Notes under the pieces: generated by a model | What the model was told of the DNA's origin: nothing | The model's input: the letters and a program-made list of their open reading frames with translations, nothing else | Database searches by the model: none | Program-made: the position numbers and the translations under genes | From: Rhodobacter sp. | Lineage (GTDB): Bacteria; Pseudomonadota; Alphaproteobacteria; Rhodobacterales; Rhodobacteraceae | Direction: 5' to 3' | Length of the DNA stretch: 64,000 bases | Assembly (NCBI GenBank): GCA_020637555.1 | Contig: JACKKF010000003.1 | Span: forward strand, 395,160 to 459,159 | In this document: positions 9,029-18,213 of the stretch, piece after piece | How positions within the stretch are numbered: the first letter of the stretch is position 1 | Layout of the letters: every line of letters starts with the position of its first letter

Positions 9029-9805
9029 ATGACCTTTCCCGAATCCATCACACCGCGCCTGCTCGAGGGCCGTCTGGCGTTCATCACCGGCGCGGGGCAA
9101 GGCAATGGCCGGGCGCTGGCACTGGGCCTGTCCCAGGCCGGTGCGCGCATCATCGCCACGGATGTCAACGCCGAGGCGGTTCTGGAAACCATGGATCTGG
9201 TGCGCAGGGCGGGCGGGCAAGCCTGGGCCTATCATCTGGATGTCACCTCGGCCGATGCCTGCAATCAGCTGGCCGCGCAGGTGGCCGAGGAAATCGGGCA
9301 GGTCGATCTGCTGGTCAACAACGCAGGTATCGTGATCCGCGAGACGGCGGACAGCCCGAGGGCGGCCGAGAACTGGGCCAAGGTCATCAATGTCAACGTG
9401 AACGGGACGTTCAATGTGACCATGGCCTTCCGTTCGGCGATCAAGGAAACCCGCGGCGCGATCGTCAACATCGCCTCCATCGCCTCTTACGTCGGGCAGG
9501 ACCACAGCCTTGGATATGCGCCGTCCAAAGGCGCGATCAAGCTTTTCACCCAGTCCATGGCACAGGATCTCGCGCCCTATGGTGCGCGGGTGAACGCGCT
9601 GGCTCCGGGCATCATCGAAACGCCGATGACCGAGGTGACCCGGCAGAACCCCGAGCGCCTGCAAGGGTTCCTGAAGCGCATCCCTCTGGGCCGGGTGGGC
9701 CAGACCGCCGATCTGGTCGGGCCGGTCATCTTCCTGGCCTCGGATATGGCGCGGTATATCACCGGCGTGACGATACCGGTGGACGGCGGTTTCCTGGCGG
9801 TCTGA
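9029..9805 (+). CDS. Short-chain dehydrogenase/reductase
   Basis: A classical SDR of about 258 residues: TGAGQGNG dinucleotide motif at residues 20-27, NNAG, then Ser and YAPSK as catalytic Tyr/Lys. It oxidises or reduces an alcohol/ketone with NAD(P). Starts at 8972 (GTG) and 9011 (ATG) are in frame; 9029 has a GGAG about 10 bases upstream and puts the Rossmann motif at a typical position. It follows the sulfatase closely, so the alcohol released by desulfation may be its substrate (inference). Confidence 0.9.
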   Translation: MTFPESITPRLLEGRLAFITGAGQGNGRALALGLSQAGARIIATDVNAEAVLETMDLVRRAGGQAWAYHLDVTSADACNQLAAQVAEEIGQVDLLVNNAGIVIRETADSPRAAENWAKVINVNVNGTFNVTMAFRSAIKETRGAIVNIASIASYVGQDHSLGYAPSKGAIKLFTQSMAQDLAPYGARVNALAPGIIETPMTEVTRQNPERLQGFLKRIPLGRVGQTADLVGPVIFLASDMARYITGVTIPVDGGFLAV

Positions 9806-9811
9806 AGAAAT

Positions 9812-9839
9812 GCCCCGGCCGGTCTGCCGGCCCGGGGCG
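9812..9839. terminator. Hairpin between convergent genes
   Basis: A bulged GC-rich inverted repeat (GCCCCGGCCGG with CCGGCCCGGGGC) fills the gap between the SDR stop and the end of the reverse-strand cyclase gene. It probably acts as a transcription barrier in both directions, although no T tract is present. Confidence 0.4.
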
Positions 9840-9847
9840 CACCCCCC

Positions 9848-10864
9848 CTAGACCGTGGCGATCGGCGTCACCGGTGAGCCCGTCGCCCCGGGCAGCCGCA
9901 GGGGCGGTGCGCTCAGGTGGAACGACACCCGGCCATTGGCCTTCAACCACGCGGCCAGGTCCGAGAAATACCACAGCTCGCCCAGGTGGACGCCCAGCTT
10001 GAACAGGCAGTGGTGGTGCAGCGGCAACCGCACATGTCGGCCCGGGCCGGGATCGCGGGCGGGATAGGCCTCGACCGCGAAATTGTCCGCGGCGATCGCG
10101 ACGATGCCGCTGTCGGTGATCCAGTTCAGCAACCTGTCGTCGCGCCCGTCCAGCCCCGCGCAGGCGTTCGCCAGGATCTCGGGGTCCGGCCGTTTCTTCA
10201 TCGACAGGATCAGGTCCGCGAACCCGGTATGCAGGCACAGGATGTCGCCGGGCAGGATTTCGGCACCGTCGAGCGCGCGCATCAGCCCGTCATAGCCCAC
10301 ATAGGCCCTGTCGCGTCCGTGGTGGGCCTCAAGGTCCGCAAGAACGCCGCGCGTCTGGACACAGGCCGTGGCAAGGTTCTCGATCCCCAGTTTGAGAGCG
10401 CCTTTTTGGACGCCGGGGTCCTCGGGGCCGACAACATGCGTGCCGCCGCGAAACCCGTTGTAAAAGACGTGCTCTTCCTGACCGTTCCCGTCGGCATCGA
10501 ACAAGGCGCCGACATGCGCCAGGGCATCCCAATGGGTGGAATACTGCGTGTCCAGCGTCACCGCCTCGTCCGACATGACGTCGCAGGCGCAGGGGGACAT
10601 TCGGGCAAGGGCATAGTTGAAATTGAAGCCGTCGCCGCGCGCGGCGTAGTGAAAGCGCGGTTCGCTCCGATGCGCCAACAGCGCGTTGCCGCCCGGATAA
10701 TCCAGCGGCAGCGACAGGCAAAAGCTGCGCCCCGCGCGGATCTCGCGGCTGGCGCGCAGACGGACATCGGGTGTGAGCAGGTTCATGCGGCCGATCTGGT
10801 CGTCGGGGCCATAGTCGCCCCAGGTCGCGCCCTCGGGCCGAATGGTCCAATGCGTGTCTGACAT
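9848..10864 (-). CDS. Cyclase-family metal hydrolase (kynurenine formamidase-like)
   Basis: A 338-residue protein with the cyclase-family metal motif STHWDALAHVG (compare HxGTHxDxxxH) and a later VEAYPARDPG-like region. Members hydrolyse amides, lactones or esters such as N-formylkynurenine or isatin. The start MSDTHWTIRPE at 10864 follows a GGAG. An in-frame extension to 11038 crosses the upstream terminator hairpin and looks non-coding. It lies downstream of the binding protein and EthD genes on the same strand, separated by a terminator. Confidence 0.85.
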   Translation of the reverse strand: MSDTHWTIRPEGATWGDYGPDDQIGRMNLLTPDVRLRASREIRAGRSFCLSLPLDYPGGNALLAHRSEPRFHYAARGDGFNFNYALARMSPCACDVMSDEAVTLDTQYSTHWDALAHVGALFDADGNGQEEHVFYNGFRGGTHVVGPEDPGVQKGALKLGIENLATACVQTRGVLADLEAHHGRDRAYVGYDGLMRALDGAEILPGDILCLHTGFADLILSMKKRPDPEILANACAGLDGRDDRLLNWITDSGIVAIAADNFAVEAYPARDPGPGRHVRLPLHHHCLFKLGVHLGELWYFSDLAAWLKANGRVSFHLSAPPLRLPGATGSPVTPIATV

Positions 10865-10897
10865 GGTGCCGTCTCCGATTGTCGGGGCGTCGCCCGC

Positions 10898-10925
10898 AAA
10901 AAAAGAGCGCCCCTTGGGGGCGCTC
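10898..10925 (-). terminator. Rho-independent terminator after the binding-protein gene
   Basis: Arms GAGCGCCCC (10905-10913) and GGGGCGCTC (10917-10925) form a perfect 9-bp stem with a 3-base loop, followed on the reverse strand by seven Ts (10904-10898). It lies just after the stop of the SsuA-like gene and should end or attenuate transcription before the cyclase gene. Confidence 0.85.
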
Positions 10926-10955
10926 CATGATCTTTGACGCGATGCGTCATGCCGC

Positions 10956-11993
10956 TCAGCGCAGGTAGGTTGCCGTGTCGCGCAGATACTGGGTCGCGCC
11001 CGACCAGACCAGCTGATGGCAATCCAGCTTTTCCGCATCCGAGATCAGGCCGTTGTCCACCTGGAACTGACCGAAGTTGGCGATCCCTTCGCAGTTCAGA
11101 TACGGGCTGACCAGCGGTCCCAGCCGATCCAGCACCGAGGCCAGAACATCGGTCGTCAGCGACCGGTTGTAGGTGCCCCAGATTTCCGCCGTGCGTTCGC
11201 GGTTCGCCGGGTCCGAAATGAAATTCAGCGACTCTTCCATCGCCGCCTGGAAGCGGTGCATCATCTCGGCGTTTTCGTCGGCATGGGCGCGCGTGGTGTG
11301 CCAGACGCTCGAGGTCCAGGATTCGAACTGCGGGACCGAGGGGTCCTGCGCGAGGTCCAGCATCACGGTGCCGCCGATACCGGTCAACGCCGTCGTCACC
11401 GGTTCGATGGCAATGATCGCATCCAGCTGGTGCGCGCTGAAGGCCGCCAGTGCGTTCGGCCCCAGGCCGGCGGCGACGAAGGTCGCATCCGTTTCCGGGT
11501 TCATGCCCGCATCCGTGAAGAAGCGACGCATGAAATTGTGCCCGTCCGAACCGATTGCCGGAACACCGATGTTGAGCCCTCGCAGGTCCTGCATCATGGC
11601 CGGGTAGCCCTCGGCGCGATGCGGCAACGCGACACCCTCGTTGACCACGATCGCCCAGGCCGGAGTCGGGTAGCCCTCGATCACGACCACCATGTCCATC
11701 CCCTGGCGGTTCAGCAGCATCAGGTTGCCGACGCTGTTGCCCATGATGTCGATCGCACCGCTCATCATCGCCGCGGTCGCCTCAGGGGCCGACCGAAAAT
11801 CGACGGTGCTGACATTCAGCCCGTGCTCGGCGAAGATACCGGCGTCGATGCCGACATAGATCGGCAGCGAAACGAACGAGCCGGTATAGACGCCCGCATG
11901 CATGTCGATCGTATCTTGCGCCTGCGCGGCGCCCGATGCGACCACTGTCAACGCCGAAGCGCAAGACAGCACCCAATTCTTCAAAGCTCTCAT
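10956..11993 (-). CDS. ABC transporter periplasmic binding protein (SsuA/NMT1 type)
   Basis: A 345-residue protein with a signal peptide ending in GAAQAQ. It has the NMT1/SsuA fold pattern: IYVGIDAGIFAEHGLNV near the start, SGAIDIMGNS, and DAIIAIEPVT in the second lobe. It would present an organic anion to the ABC permease. It is the only binding protein of this type in the window and thus the best partner for the ATPase/permease at 670-2369, although 8.6 kb away on the opposite strand. A good SD (GGGAGGAG) precedes the ATG. It follows the EthD gene by 37 bases. Confidence 0.88.
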   Translation of the reverse strand: MRALKNWVLSCASALTVVASGAAQAQDTIDMHAGVYTGSFVSLPIYVGIDAGIFAEHGLNVSTVDFRSAPEATAAMMSGAIDIMGNSVGNLMLLNRQGMDMVVVIEGYPTPAWAIVVNEGVALPHRAEGYPAMMQDLRGLNIGVPAIGSDGHNFMRRFFTDAGMNPETDATFVAAGLGPNALAAFSAHQLDAIIAIEPVTTALTGIGGTVMLDLAQDPSVPQFESWTSSVWHTTRAHADENAEMMHRFQAAMEESLNFISDPANRERTAEIWGTYNRSLTTDVLASVLDRLGPLVSPYLNCEGIANFGQFQVDNGLISDAEKLDCHQLVWSGATQYLRDTATYLR

Positions 11994-12030
11994 GGTTCTC
12001 CTCCCGTAGAGATCTGCTTGGATTCATTCG

Positions 12031-12717
12031 TTACACGACAACATGCACCTCGATCATGAAGGTCGTGATCTCGGAAATGATCTGGTCGGTCTGCGCCTGA
12101 AGCGCCCTGCCTTCCGGCGACGCAAAGGCCGCATCGAGCGCCGCAAGATCGTCGAACCAGATTTCGGACATCCCGTCGACCGGCAGCCCGTCATAGTCGA
12201 CGACATTGCCCTTGGGGGCCTCGCGATGCTTGATCAGGTTCTGGCGATACCCGCGGATGCCGGGCAGCTGCGCCACCAGTCGGGCGTGCTCGGTGCTCCA
12301 GGCTTCCTGGAACGCCGCGGCCGAGACATCCGGGCGGCGCTTGATCAACGCCAGTTGCTTGACCATCGGCCCGTCAGCGGGCGGCGCGATGATGGTGGTC
12401 TGGTCATAGGCGATGATGTTGATGTCGCCCATCAGGATCTTTTCGTCCTCGGCAAGGGCGCGGCCGGCATCGGTGTTGATGGCGGCGCGCATCGTCGCCT
12501 CGTCCTCGAACCACAGCATCGAGACGCCGTCCAGGTTCTCGGGGCCGCGCGGAGAGGTAAACCCGCGCTGCGTGCGATCGACCACATGGTTCTGATCGTA
12601 GCGCAGCAGATTGGGCAGCGTCTCGGCGATCGCGCCGTGGTTCTCGATCCAGTACCGGCGGAACTCCTGCGTCGTCCAATCGGGCTTTTTATACAGCCAA
12701 CCGCTCCGGGTAATCAT
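12031..12717 (-). CDS. EthD-domain protein, divergent member (duplicated domain)
   Basis: A 228-residue protein with two EthD/dimeric alpha-beta barrel halves. The first carries FRRYWIENHGAIAETLP and the second FQEAWSTEHARLVAQLPG, each with the W-x3-H pattern of the family. EthD was first described beside the P450 of ether degradation, and its biochemical role is still unclear. This one is clearly more distant from the three tandem copies at 33756-36056. It heads a reverse operon with the binding protein. SD AGGAG lies about 9 bases before the ATG. Confidence 0.82.
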   Translation of the reverse strand: MITRSGWLYKKPDWTTQEFRRYWIENHGAIAETLPNLLRYDQNHVVDRTQRGFTSPRGPENLDGVSMLWFEDEATMRAAINTDAGRALAEDEKILMGDINIIAYDQTTIIAPPADGPMVKQLALIKRRPDVSAAAFQEAWSTEHARLVAQLPGIRGYRQNLIKHREAPKGNVVDYDGLPVDGMSEIWFDDLAALDAAFASPEGRALQAQTDQIISEITTFMIEVHVVV

Positions 12718-13199
12718 GCGTTGCCACTCCTGCGCTGTCCTTGCGTCGCCTTTGGGCCGAACAGTTTCGCGTCTGCGATCCCGACAACGCCGTGTTTCGA
12801 GAAACGACAGCGCGCCGCGTCGAGGGGTTTTCGTATCGTCCTCCTCGGGCCGATCAGGCTGTCAGCCTCGGTGTGGACAGGAAAATATACAGCCCAAATA
12901 AATGAAGCAAATTCATAACAATCATAGCGGTATGATCTGAGGGAATGCCGCGCGGCGGCACGAGCACGAAAAAGGGGCCGTGACTCAACGCAGGCGCGCT
13001 GTCTCGGTTTCCATGGGTCGGCCCCGCCATTGGTGCCTGTGCAGACGGCGTTCGGGACCAGTTCATTGAAAACGCTTGCGAGTGTGTTACTGAGGTTGAT
13101 CGGGCGATTTCCAGACAGAATTGGCCGCTGTGCGCCATGGCGACTGGGCAACGTGCGAGAAACGTGAACTGACAGAAACAAGACCTGCGGCACCCCTCG
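12718..13199. other. Divergent promoter region between EthD operon and tandem IclR gene
   Basis: No convincing gene is present. The middle (about 12880-12940) is AT-rich and contains a perfect inverted repeat at 12921-12936. The rest of the region has no further structure I can support. Confidence 0.6.
12921..12936. promoter_or_regulatory. Palindrome ATCATA-N4-TATGAT, candidate operator
   Basis: Perfect 6-bp arms (12921-12926 and 12931-12936) around GCGG lie in the divergent intergenic region upstream of the tandem IclR gene. The right arm also resembles a -10 box. By position it could be the IclR autoregulatory site or the promoter of the EthD operon. Confidence 0.4.
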
Positions 13200-14882
13200 A
13201 TGCATGTGAAAGACCGGACAACATCCACGGTGCCCAAAAGCATCCGATCCGTTGTGGTCGGCGGTCAGATCATCAAGGCAATGTCTGACGCTGGCGCCCC
13301 GGTCGCCCTGAAGGAGCTGGCCGCGGCAACCGGACTGACAGCCGTGCAGGTCCACGGCTACCTGACGAGCTTTCGCCGGGTCGGTCTTGCGAGTCAGCAC
13401 TCGGAAACGTCGCGCTATGAGCTGGGGTCCTTTGCGCTGCGCCTTGGGCTGACGCGCCTGAATACCGTTCCCAGCTATGCCCGGGCAGCGACCTGGCTAT
13501 TCGACCTTTCGGCGCGTCTGGACCTGATGGCGATGCTGACCATCTTTTCCCCGAAAGGGCCGACGGCCATTCGCATCATCAGCGCGCAAGAACGGCGCAT
13601 CGATGTGAACATCCGCCTGGGGACCGAGTTTTCGATGGTGGACACCGCGACAGGACGCATGTTTCTGGCGTTCGACAGGTCGGTGACGGTCGGGCGGAAA
13701 GGCGAGGCCGAGCTCCATGCGCAGTGTGCGGCGTCACCAGACAGCGCGCCGGCGCTGAAGCGAGACCTGGAAAGAACACTCGGCGAGGCGCGGGAACATC
13801 GCATTCTGGTGATGGATGGCGCCCTTGTTCCCGGCGTGGTCGAGATCGCAGCGCCGTTTTTCGATGAACAGGGCGAACTTGCCGCCGTCGCAACCTTCCT
13901 GGGATATGAAGACGATCTGGACGAGGCCCGGCTCGATTTCATCAAGGGTGCGATCCTTTCGGACGATCCCTGGCGGGGCGGTGAATGGGACGCAAAGCTT
14001 GCAACCGATCCGCCGATCGGCCCCGGGCCGGCGTTCGACGCGCAGCCAGAACCCATGGAGCAGACGTCGGATGTGACAGGCAAGGGTGTCCAGTCGATCG
14101 AGACCGCCGCGCGTCTGCTGCAGGCTTTCGTCCAGCTCGGCAAACCATCGACGCTCAAGGAACTGGCCGCGACGATCGGGATTACGCCTGCCTTGGCGCA
14201 TGCGTATCTGGTCAGTCTGAAGGCGCTGGGACTGGTGATCCAGGACTCGCACTATCGCCTTGGCCCTTTCGCGCTGGAACTCGGCCTGGCCTATCTGCGG
14301 AATTTCGATCCGATGGCCGTTGTTCGTGATCGGCTCCCGCTCATGTCAGAGCGGATCGGGCATACCATCCTGCTGTCGATCTGGGGAGCGTTCGGGCCGA
14401 CGGTCATTTCGGTGACCGAAACGACGCGGGGTGTTCACATGAACACCAAGGTCGGATCGGTCTATTCGGTGACCGGAACCGCGACTGGCCGCGCGTTTGC
14501 AGCGTTCATGCCCTATGACATGACCAGGACATTCCAGCATGCCGGGCTTCCGAAGCTGTTCACCGAGCGCTGCGTGGGCGTTCCGCAGACCTTCGGGTCC
14601 GACGAACGCGAAAAGGTTCGCGCCCTCGGTTTCGCGACGGTGCCCAAATCGCCAAGGCCACGCAACAACGCCATCGCGGCGCCGATTTTCGATTTGCAGG
14701 GGCAGGTCTTTGCCGTCGTGACGATCATCGGCGATACCGAACATCTGAGCGTCGAGCCGGACAGTCCCGCCGCGCGGATGCTGGTCGAGGAAACCCGCGC
14801 GTTGTCGTTCGAGTTGGGATACATCACGCCGCGGCGGGGGACGTCAGACCGAAATCCGGTCCCGAGCGCATCGAAGGGTTAG
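13200..14882 (+). CDS. Tandem double IclR-family regulator
   Basis: A 560-residue protein, about twice the normal IclR length. The first half has a helix-turn-helix (about residues 18-85: LKELAAATGLTAVQVHGYL) and an effector domain to about 255. The second half repeats this, with a second helix-turn-helix near 290-355 (LKELAATIGITPALAHAYL) and a second effector domain (IGHTILLSIWGAFGPTVIS) to about 540. The two halves are clearly homologous. IclR proteins sense aromatic or small-acid ligands. It converges on the FGE gene with a 4-base stop overlap. No clear SD was seen at 13200, so the start is uncertain. Confidence 0.88.
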   Translation: MHVKDRTTSTVPKSIRSVVVGGQIIKAMSDAGAPVALKELAAATGLTAVQVHGYLTSFRRVGLASQHSETSRYELGSFALRLGLTRLNTVPSYARAATWLFDLSARLDLMAMLTIFSPKGPTAIRIISAQERRIDVNIRLGTEFSMVDTATGRMFLAFDRSVTVGRKGEAELHAQCAASPDSAPALKRDLERTLGEAREHRILVMDGALVPGVVEIAAPFFDEQGELAAVATFLGYEDDLDEARLDFIKGAILSDDPWRGGEWDAKLATDPPIGPGPAFDAQPEPMEQTSDVTGKGVQSIETAARLLQAFVQLGKPSTLKELAATIGITPALAHAYLVSLKALGLVIQDSHYRLGPFALELGLAYLRNFDPMAVVRDRLPLMSERIGHTILLSIWGAFGPTVISVTETTRGVHMNTKVGSVYSVTGTATGRAFAAFMPYDMTRTFQHAGLPKLFTERCVGVPQTFGSDEREKVRALGFATVPKSPRPRNNAIAAPIFDLQGQVFAVVTIIGDTEHLSVEPDSPAARMLVEETRALSFELGYITPRRGTSDRNPVPSASKG

Positions 14883-15793
14883 GTGTCCAGGGACTTGGCG
14901 CAACGAAATCCCGAATGCGAGGTCGAGGTGTCAATGGGTTGAGGCCATCGCGCCGCCGGGCGGTAGCGGCGGCAATAATTCTCAGCGCACAGATGCGAGC
15001 CGCCCTTCAGGACTTTGCGACCGATCGCGAAAACCGCTTCGTTCGGATCAATGCTGTCGGCTTCGGTCGCCGCCCCGCGCCGATCGGCACCGCAACAGGG
15101 GGACCGGGCTGCCCCGGTCCGGGCTGATACGAACCAGTCCTCGGTCCATTCCCAGACATTGCCGATCATGTCGAACAGGCCATAGCCGTTCGCCGGAAAA
15201 CTGCGCACCGGAGAGGTCCGTTCCCAGCCGTCCAGCAGGGTGTTCTGGTAGGGAAACTCGCCCTGCCAGAAATTCGCCAGCATGCGTCCGCCGGGGGACA
15301 ATTCATCGCCCCAGGCAAATTCCTTGCCCTCGAGGCCGCCTCGCGCCGCGAATTCCCATTCTGCCTCGGTTGGCAGGCGTTTCCCGGCCCAGGTTGCATA
15401 GGCTTTGGCGTCGGCATAGGTCACGTGCACGACCGGATGGTCGAGAAGATCCTCGATCCCGCTTCCGGGGCCAAGCGGCCGGTTCCAGGCGGCACCGAAC
15501 ACCATGTCCCACCATTCGCCCTCACGCAAACGTCTGGGGGCGCGCGGTTTTTGGAACACGAGCGAGCCCGCGTGTGCCATCTCGGGCAGCAGGCCGGGAT
15601 AATCTTCGGGTCTGGGTGGGATCTCGCAAGCCGTCACATGGTTGGTTGCTTCGACGAAGGCCGCGAACTCACGGTTTGTCACGGGCGCTTCGTCGATCAG
15701 GAACGCATCGACCGAGACGCGGCGGCTTGGTCCCTCTTCAGGATAGTGCGCATCAGAGCCCATCGTGAAGGTGCCGCCGTCGATTTTTCGCAT
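14879..15793 (-). CDS. Formylglycine-generating enzyme (sulfatase maturase)
   Basis: A 304-residue FGE-sulfatase family protein that oxidises the motif cysteine of type I sulfatases to formylglycine, using copper and oxygen. It begins with GGTFTMGSD and carries KRLPTEAEWEFAARGG and GNVWEWTEDW. The active-site segment is SHLCAENYCRRYRPAAR with cysteines 269 and 274 in the C-x4-C spacing of aerobic FGEs, which separates it from EgtB/PvdO relatives. It lies 116 bases downstream of sulfatase copy 2 on the same strand, with SD AAGAGGT. It should mature both local sulfatases. Confidence 0.93.
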   Translation of the reverse strand: MRKIDGGTFTMGSDAHYPEEGPSRRVSVDAFLIDEAPVTNREFAAFVEATNHVTACEIPPRPEDYPGLLPEMAHAGSLVFQKPRAPRRLREGEWWDMVFGAAWNRPLGPGSGIEDLLDHPVVHVTYADAKAYATWAGKRLPTEAEWEFAARGGLEGKEFAWGDELSPGGRMLANFWQGEFPYQNTLLDGWERTSPVRSFPANGYGLFDMIGNVWEWTEDWFVSARTGAARSPCCGADRRGAATEADSIDPNEAVFAIGRKVLKGGSHLCAENYCRRYRPAARWPQPIDTSTSHSGFRCAKSLDT

Positions 15794-15909
15794 GGTGTTT
15801 TGACCTCTTGCGTCCCTTATAAATTGGCTCGGGGCGGAATGAAACCGCCCCGAGCCTCGATGATCTGTCCCCAGGAGGGTGGGAGGGACAGTCCTCGTCT
15901 CTGATGCGC

Positions 15910-18213
15910 CTACTGAATGGCCAGCGCCACCTGTTCCATCGCCGCGCGCTGGTCACTTTCGGTTTCCGCACAGACCGTATCGGCATGCAGGGTGATCTTG
16001 TCGATGGTGCCCGTGAACCGGAAGGTGCCCCGGTCGCGATACAGCGCCGATACTGGGTAACCCGAATTCTTGCCAATGCTCATTTCGGCACCGCCGAAAT
16101 AATGCGGGATGGTCTGGGCGATTTCGCCTTCACCGACCAGCTCGCCATTGATCAGCAGGCGTCCGTGGCCGGCGTTCTCGCCCGTCTTCTCGAACTCGAA
16201 TCGAAGGGTTGCCGGGCCAGGTTCGAGCCGACTCACCGACTGGACAGTCTGTTCCGACAACGAGGCATAGTTGTGCACATAGGTCGGCTTGCCGTCGATC
16301 ACGAACAGCGCGTAGCCGCCATAGCCGTTGCCCAGTGACAGCAGCATGCCTTCGGCCGGGGCGCCCGGGGGGATCTGCAGTTCGGCCTCGATCGAATGCG
16401 AGCGGTTCTTGAAGTCGATCGCGCCGAACTCGCGGATCGTCCCTTCGGACCGAAAGAGCACATGGTCGCGCCCGGGCCCGTATTGCTCGGATTTTCGCGT
16501 GGCCAGCCGCGCGACGCCCCGATTGTCGAGCGGGAACACATCGTGCTTCCACGCCTCTTCAAACCAGGTCTCGACCATTTTCGCGACGCGTTCCGGGTAT
16601 TGGGCGGCCAGGTCGTGCCGTTCCGAGAAATCCTCTTGCAGGTTATAGAGTTCCCAGGTGTCCTCGTCATAGGGGCGTGTCGGGTCCGACCCGTCCCACG
16701 CCAGGCCGATCCTGGGGTGGTAGGTGACCAGTTTCCAGCCATCTTCATAGAGCGCCCGGCAGCCCCGGATCTCATAGTATTGGCGGTGATGCTTTGACGG
16801 CGCCTTGGCATCCTTGAGGCATTGGTCGAAACTGAAGCCTTGAACCGGCGTCTGCTTGATCCCGTCGATGATCTCGGGCGATTCAACGCCGATCAGGTCC
16901 AGCAGCGTCGGCATCACGTCGATGGCGTGCGCGTATTGGCTGCGGATCTCGCCCCGCGCGCGCAGGCCGTCCGGCCAGAACACGATGCAGGGATCTGCCA
17001 CGCCGCCGGCGTGAACTTCTTGTTTCCAGCGACGGAACGGGGTGTTCCCGGCCCAGGCCCAGCCATAGGGATAATGCGGGTTGCTCTCGACCGAGCCGAG
17101 CTTGTCGAGGTCGGCATCGATGGTCTCGGCCGGTTCGCGGATACCGTTCAGGTACCGCACGTTGTTGAACATGCCGTTCTGGCCGCCTTCGGAGCTGGCG
17201 CCGTTATCAGACACGACGACAAAGATCGTGTTGTTCAGCTGTCCCCGCGCTGCCAGATCGTCGACCAGCCGGCCGATCTGCGCGTCGGTGTGTTCGAGGA
17301 ACCCGGCATAGACCTCCATCAGGCGGGCGTAGACGCGCTTTTGCGTCTCATCAAGCGAGTCCCATGCCGGGATCCAGTCCGGGCGCGGCGTCAGTTCGGT
17401 GCCCTTGGGCAGGATCCCCATCTCGAGCTGCCGCTTGTGTGTGACCTCGCGCCAGGCGTCCCAGCCCAGATCGAACTGCCCGCGATAGCGGTCGATATAG
17501 TCCTTGCCGACATGCAGCGGGGTATGCATCGCGCCGAGGGCGAAATACATGAAGAAGGGCTTGCCGGGCGCCGCGTTGTGCAGATCGCGGGTGAACTCGA
17601 TTGCCCGGTCGGCAAGGTCCTCGCTCAGGTGATAGCCTTCCTCGGGCGTCCTGGGCGGCTGGACCTGGTGGTTGTCATAGACAAGATCCGGGTGGTACTG
17701 GCTCGTGTCCGATCCATGGAAGCCGTAAAACCGCTCAAAGCCACGGCCCAGCGGCCAGCGTTTCTTGGGCCCGCCGTGGTGATGCTCTTCTGCCGGCGTG
17801 AGGTGCCACTTGCCGACGGCGAAGGTCGCGTATCCGCGATCGCGCAGCACCTCGGCCAGCGTGCCATTCTCCTTGGGCATCCGAAAATCGTAGCCGGGAA
17901 ACCCGGTGGCCAGCTCGGCCACGGCGCCCATGTGATTCGAGTGGTGGTTGCGCCCGGTCAGAATGCAAGACCGCGTGGCCGAGCAGATCCCGGTGGTGTT
18001 GAAGTGCGTCAGCCGGGTTCCGCCCTCGGCCAGCCGATCAATGTGGGGGGTGCGGATGTCAGAGCCGTAACAACCGATCTGCCCATAGCCTACGTCGTCC
18101 AGGACCACCACCACGACATTCGGCGCGCCCTCGGGGGGTGTCGGCTCGGCCGGCCAGCTCGGGGTGCTGTCGCGATAATCGACGCTGATTCGTTCGTTCT
18201 GGTTCTCGCTCAT
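15910..18213 (-). CDS. Arylsulfatase (type I, formylglycine-dependent), copy 2
   Basis: A 767-residue paralogue of the sulfatase at 6684-8975 with the same landmarks: VVLDDVG metal ligands (Asp39/40), CSATR with Cys77, GKWHLTPAEE, FYGFHGSD and SDNGASSEGG. It lacks an obvious signal peptide. The start at 18213 (MSENQNER) has AGGAGA just upstream; in-frame codons beyond it add no conserved sequence. It is followed by its maturase gene. Differences from copy 1 suggest different substrate ranges, but both probably release sulfate from related esters. Confidence 0.94.
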   Translation of the reverse strand: MSENQNERISVDYRDSTPSWPAEPTPPEGAPNVVVVVLDDVGYGQIGCYGSDIRTPHIDRLAEGGTRLTHFNTTGICSATRSCILTGRNHHSNHMGAVAELATGFPGYDFRMPKENGTLAEVLRDRGYATFAVGKWHLTPAEEHHHGGPKKRWPLGRGFERFYGFHGSDTSQYHPDLVYDNHQVQPPRTPEEGYHLSEDLADRAIEFTRDLHNAAPGKPFFMYFALGAMHTPLHVGKDYIDRYRGQFDLGWDAWREVTHKRQLEMGILPKGTELTPRPDWIPAWDSLDETQKRVYARLMEVYAGFLEHTDAQIGRLVDDLAARGQLNNTIFVVVSDNGASSEGGQNGMFNNVRYLNGIREPAETIDADLDKLGSVESNPHYPYGWAWAGNTPFRRWKQEVHAGGVADPCIVFWPDGLRARGEIRSQYAHAIDVMPTLLDLIGVESPEIIDGIKQTPVQGFSFDQCLKDAKAPSKHHRQYYEIRGCRALYEDGWKLVTYHPRIGLAWDGSDPTRPYDEDTWELYNLQEDFSERHDLAAQYPERVAKMVETWFEEAWKHDVFPLDNRGVARLATRKSEQYGPGRDHVLFRSEGTIREFGAIDFKNRSHSIEAELQIPPGAPAEGMLLSLGNGYGGYALFVIDGKPTYVHNYASLSEQTVQSVSRLEPGPATLRFEFEKTGENAGHGRLLINGELVGEGEIAQTIPHYFGGAEMSIGKNSGYPVSALYRDRGTFRFTGTIDKITLHADTVCAETESDQRAAMEQVALAIQ

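Noticed and set aside
12714..13400. Reverse frame over the IclR upstream region
   Set aside because: It would run into the EthD start and over a palindromic promoter region, and its composition is unlike the neighbouring genes.
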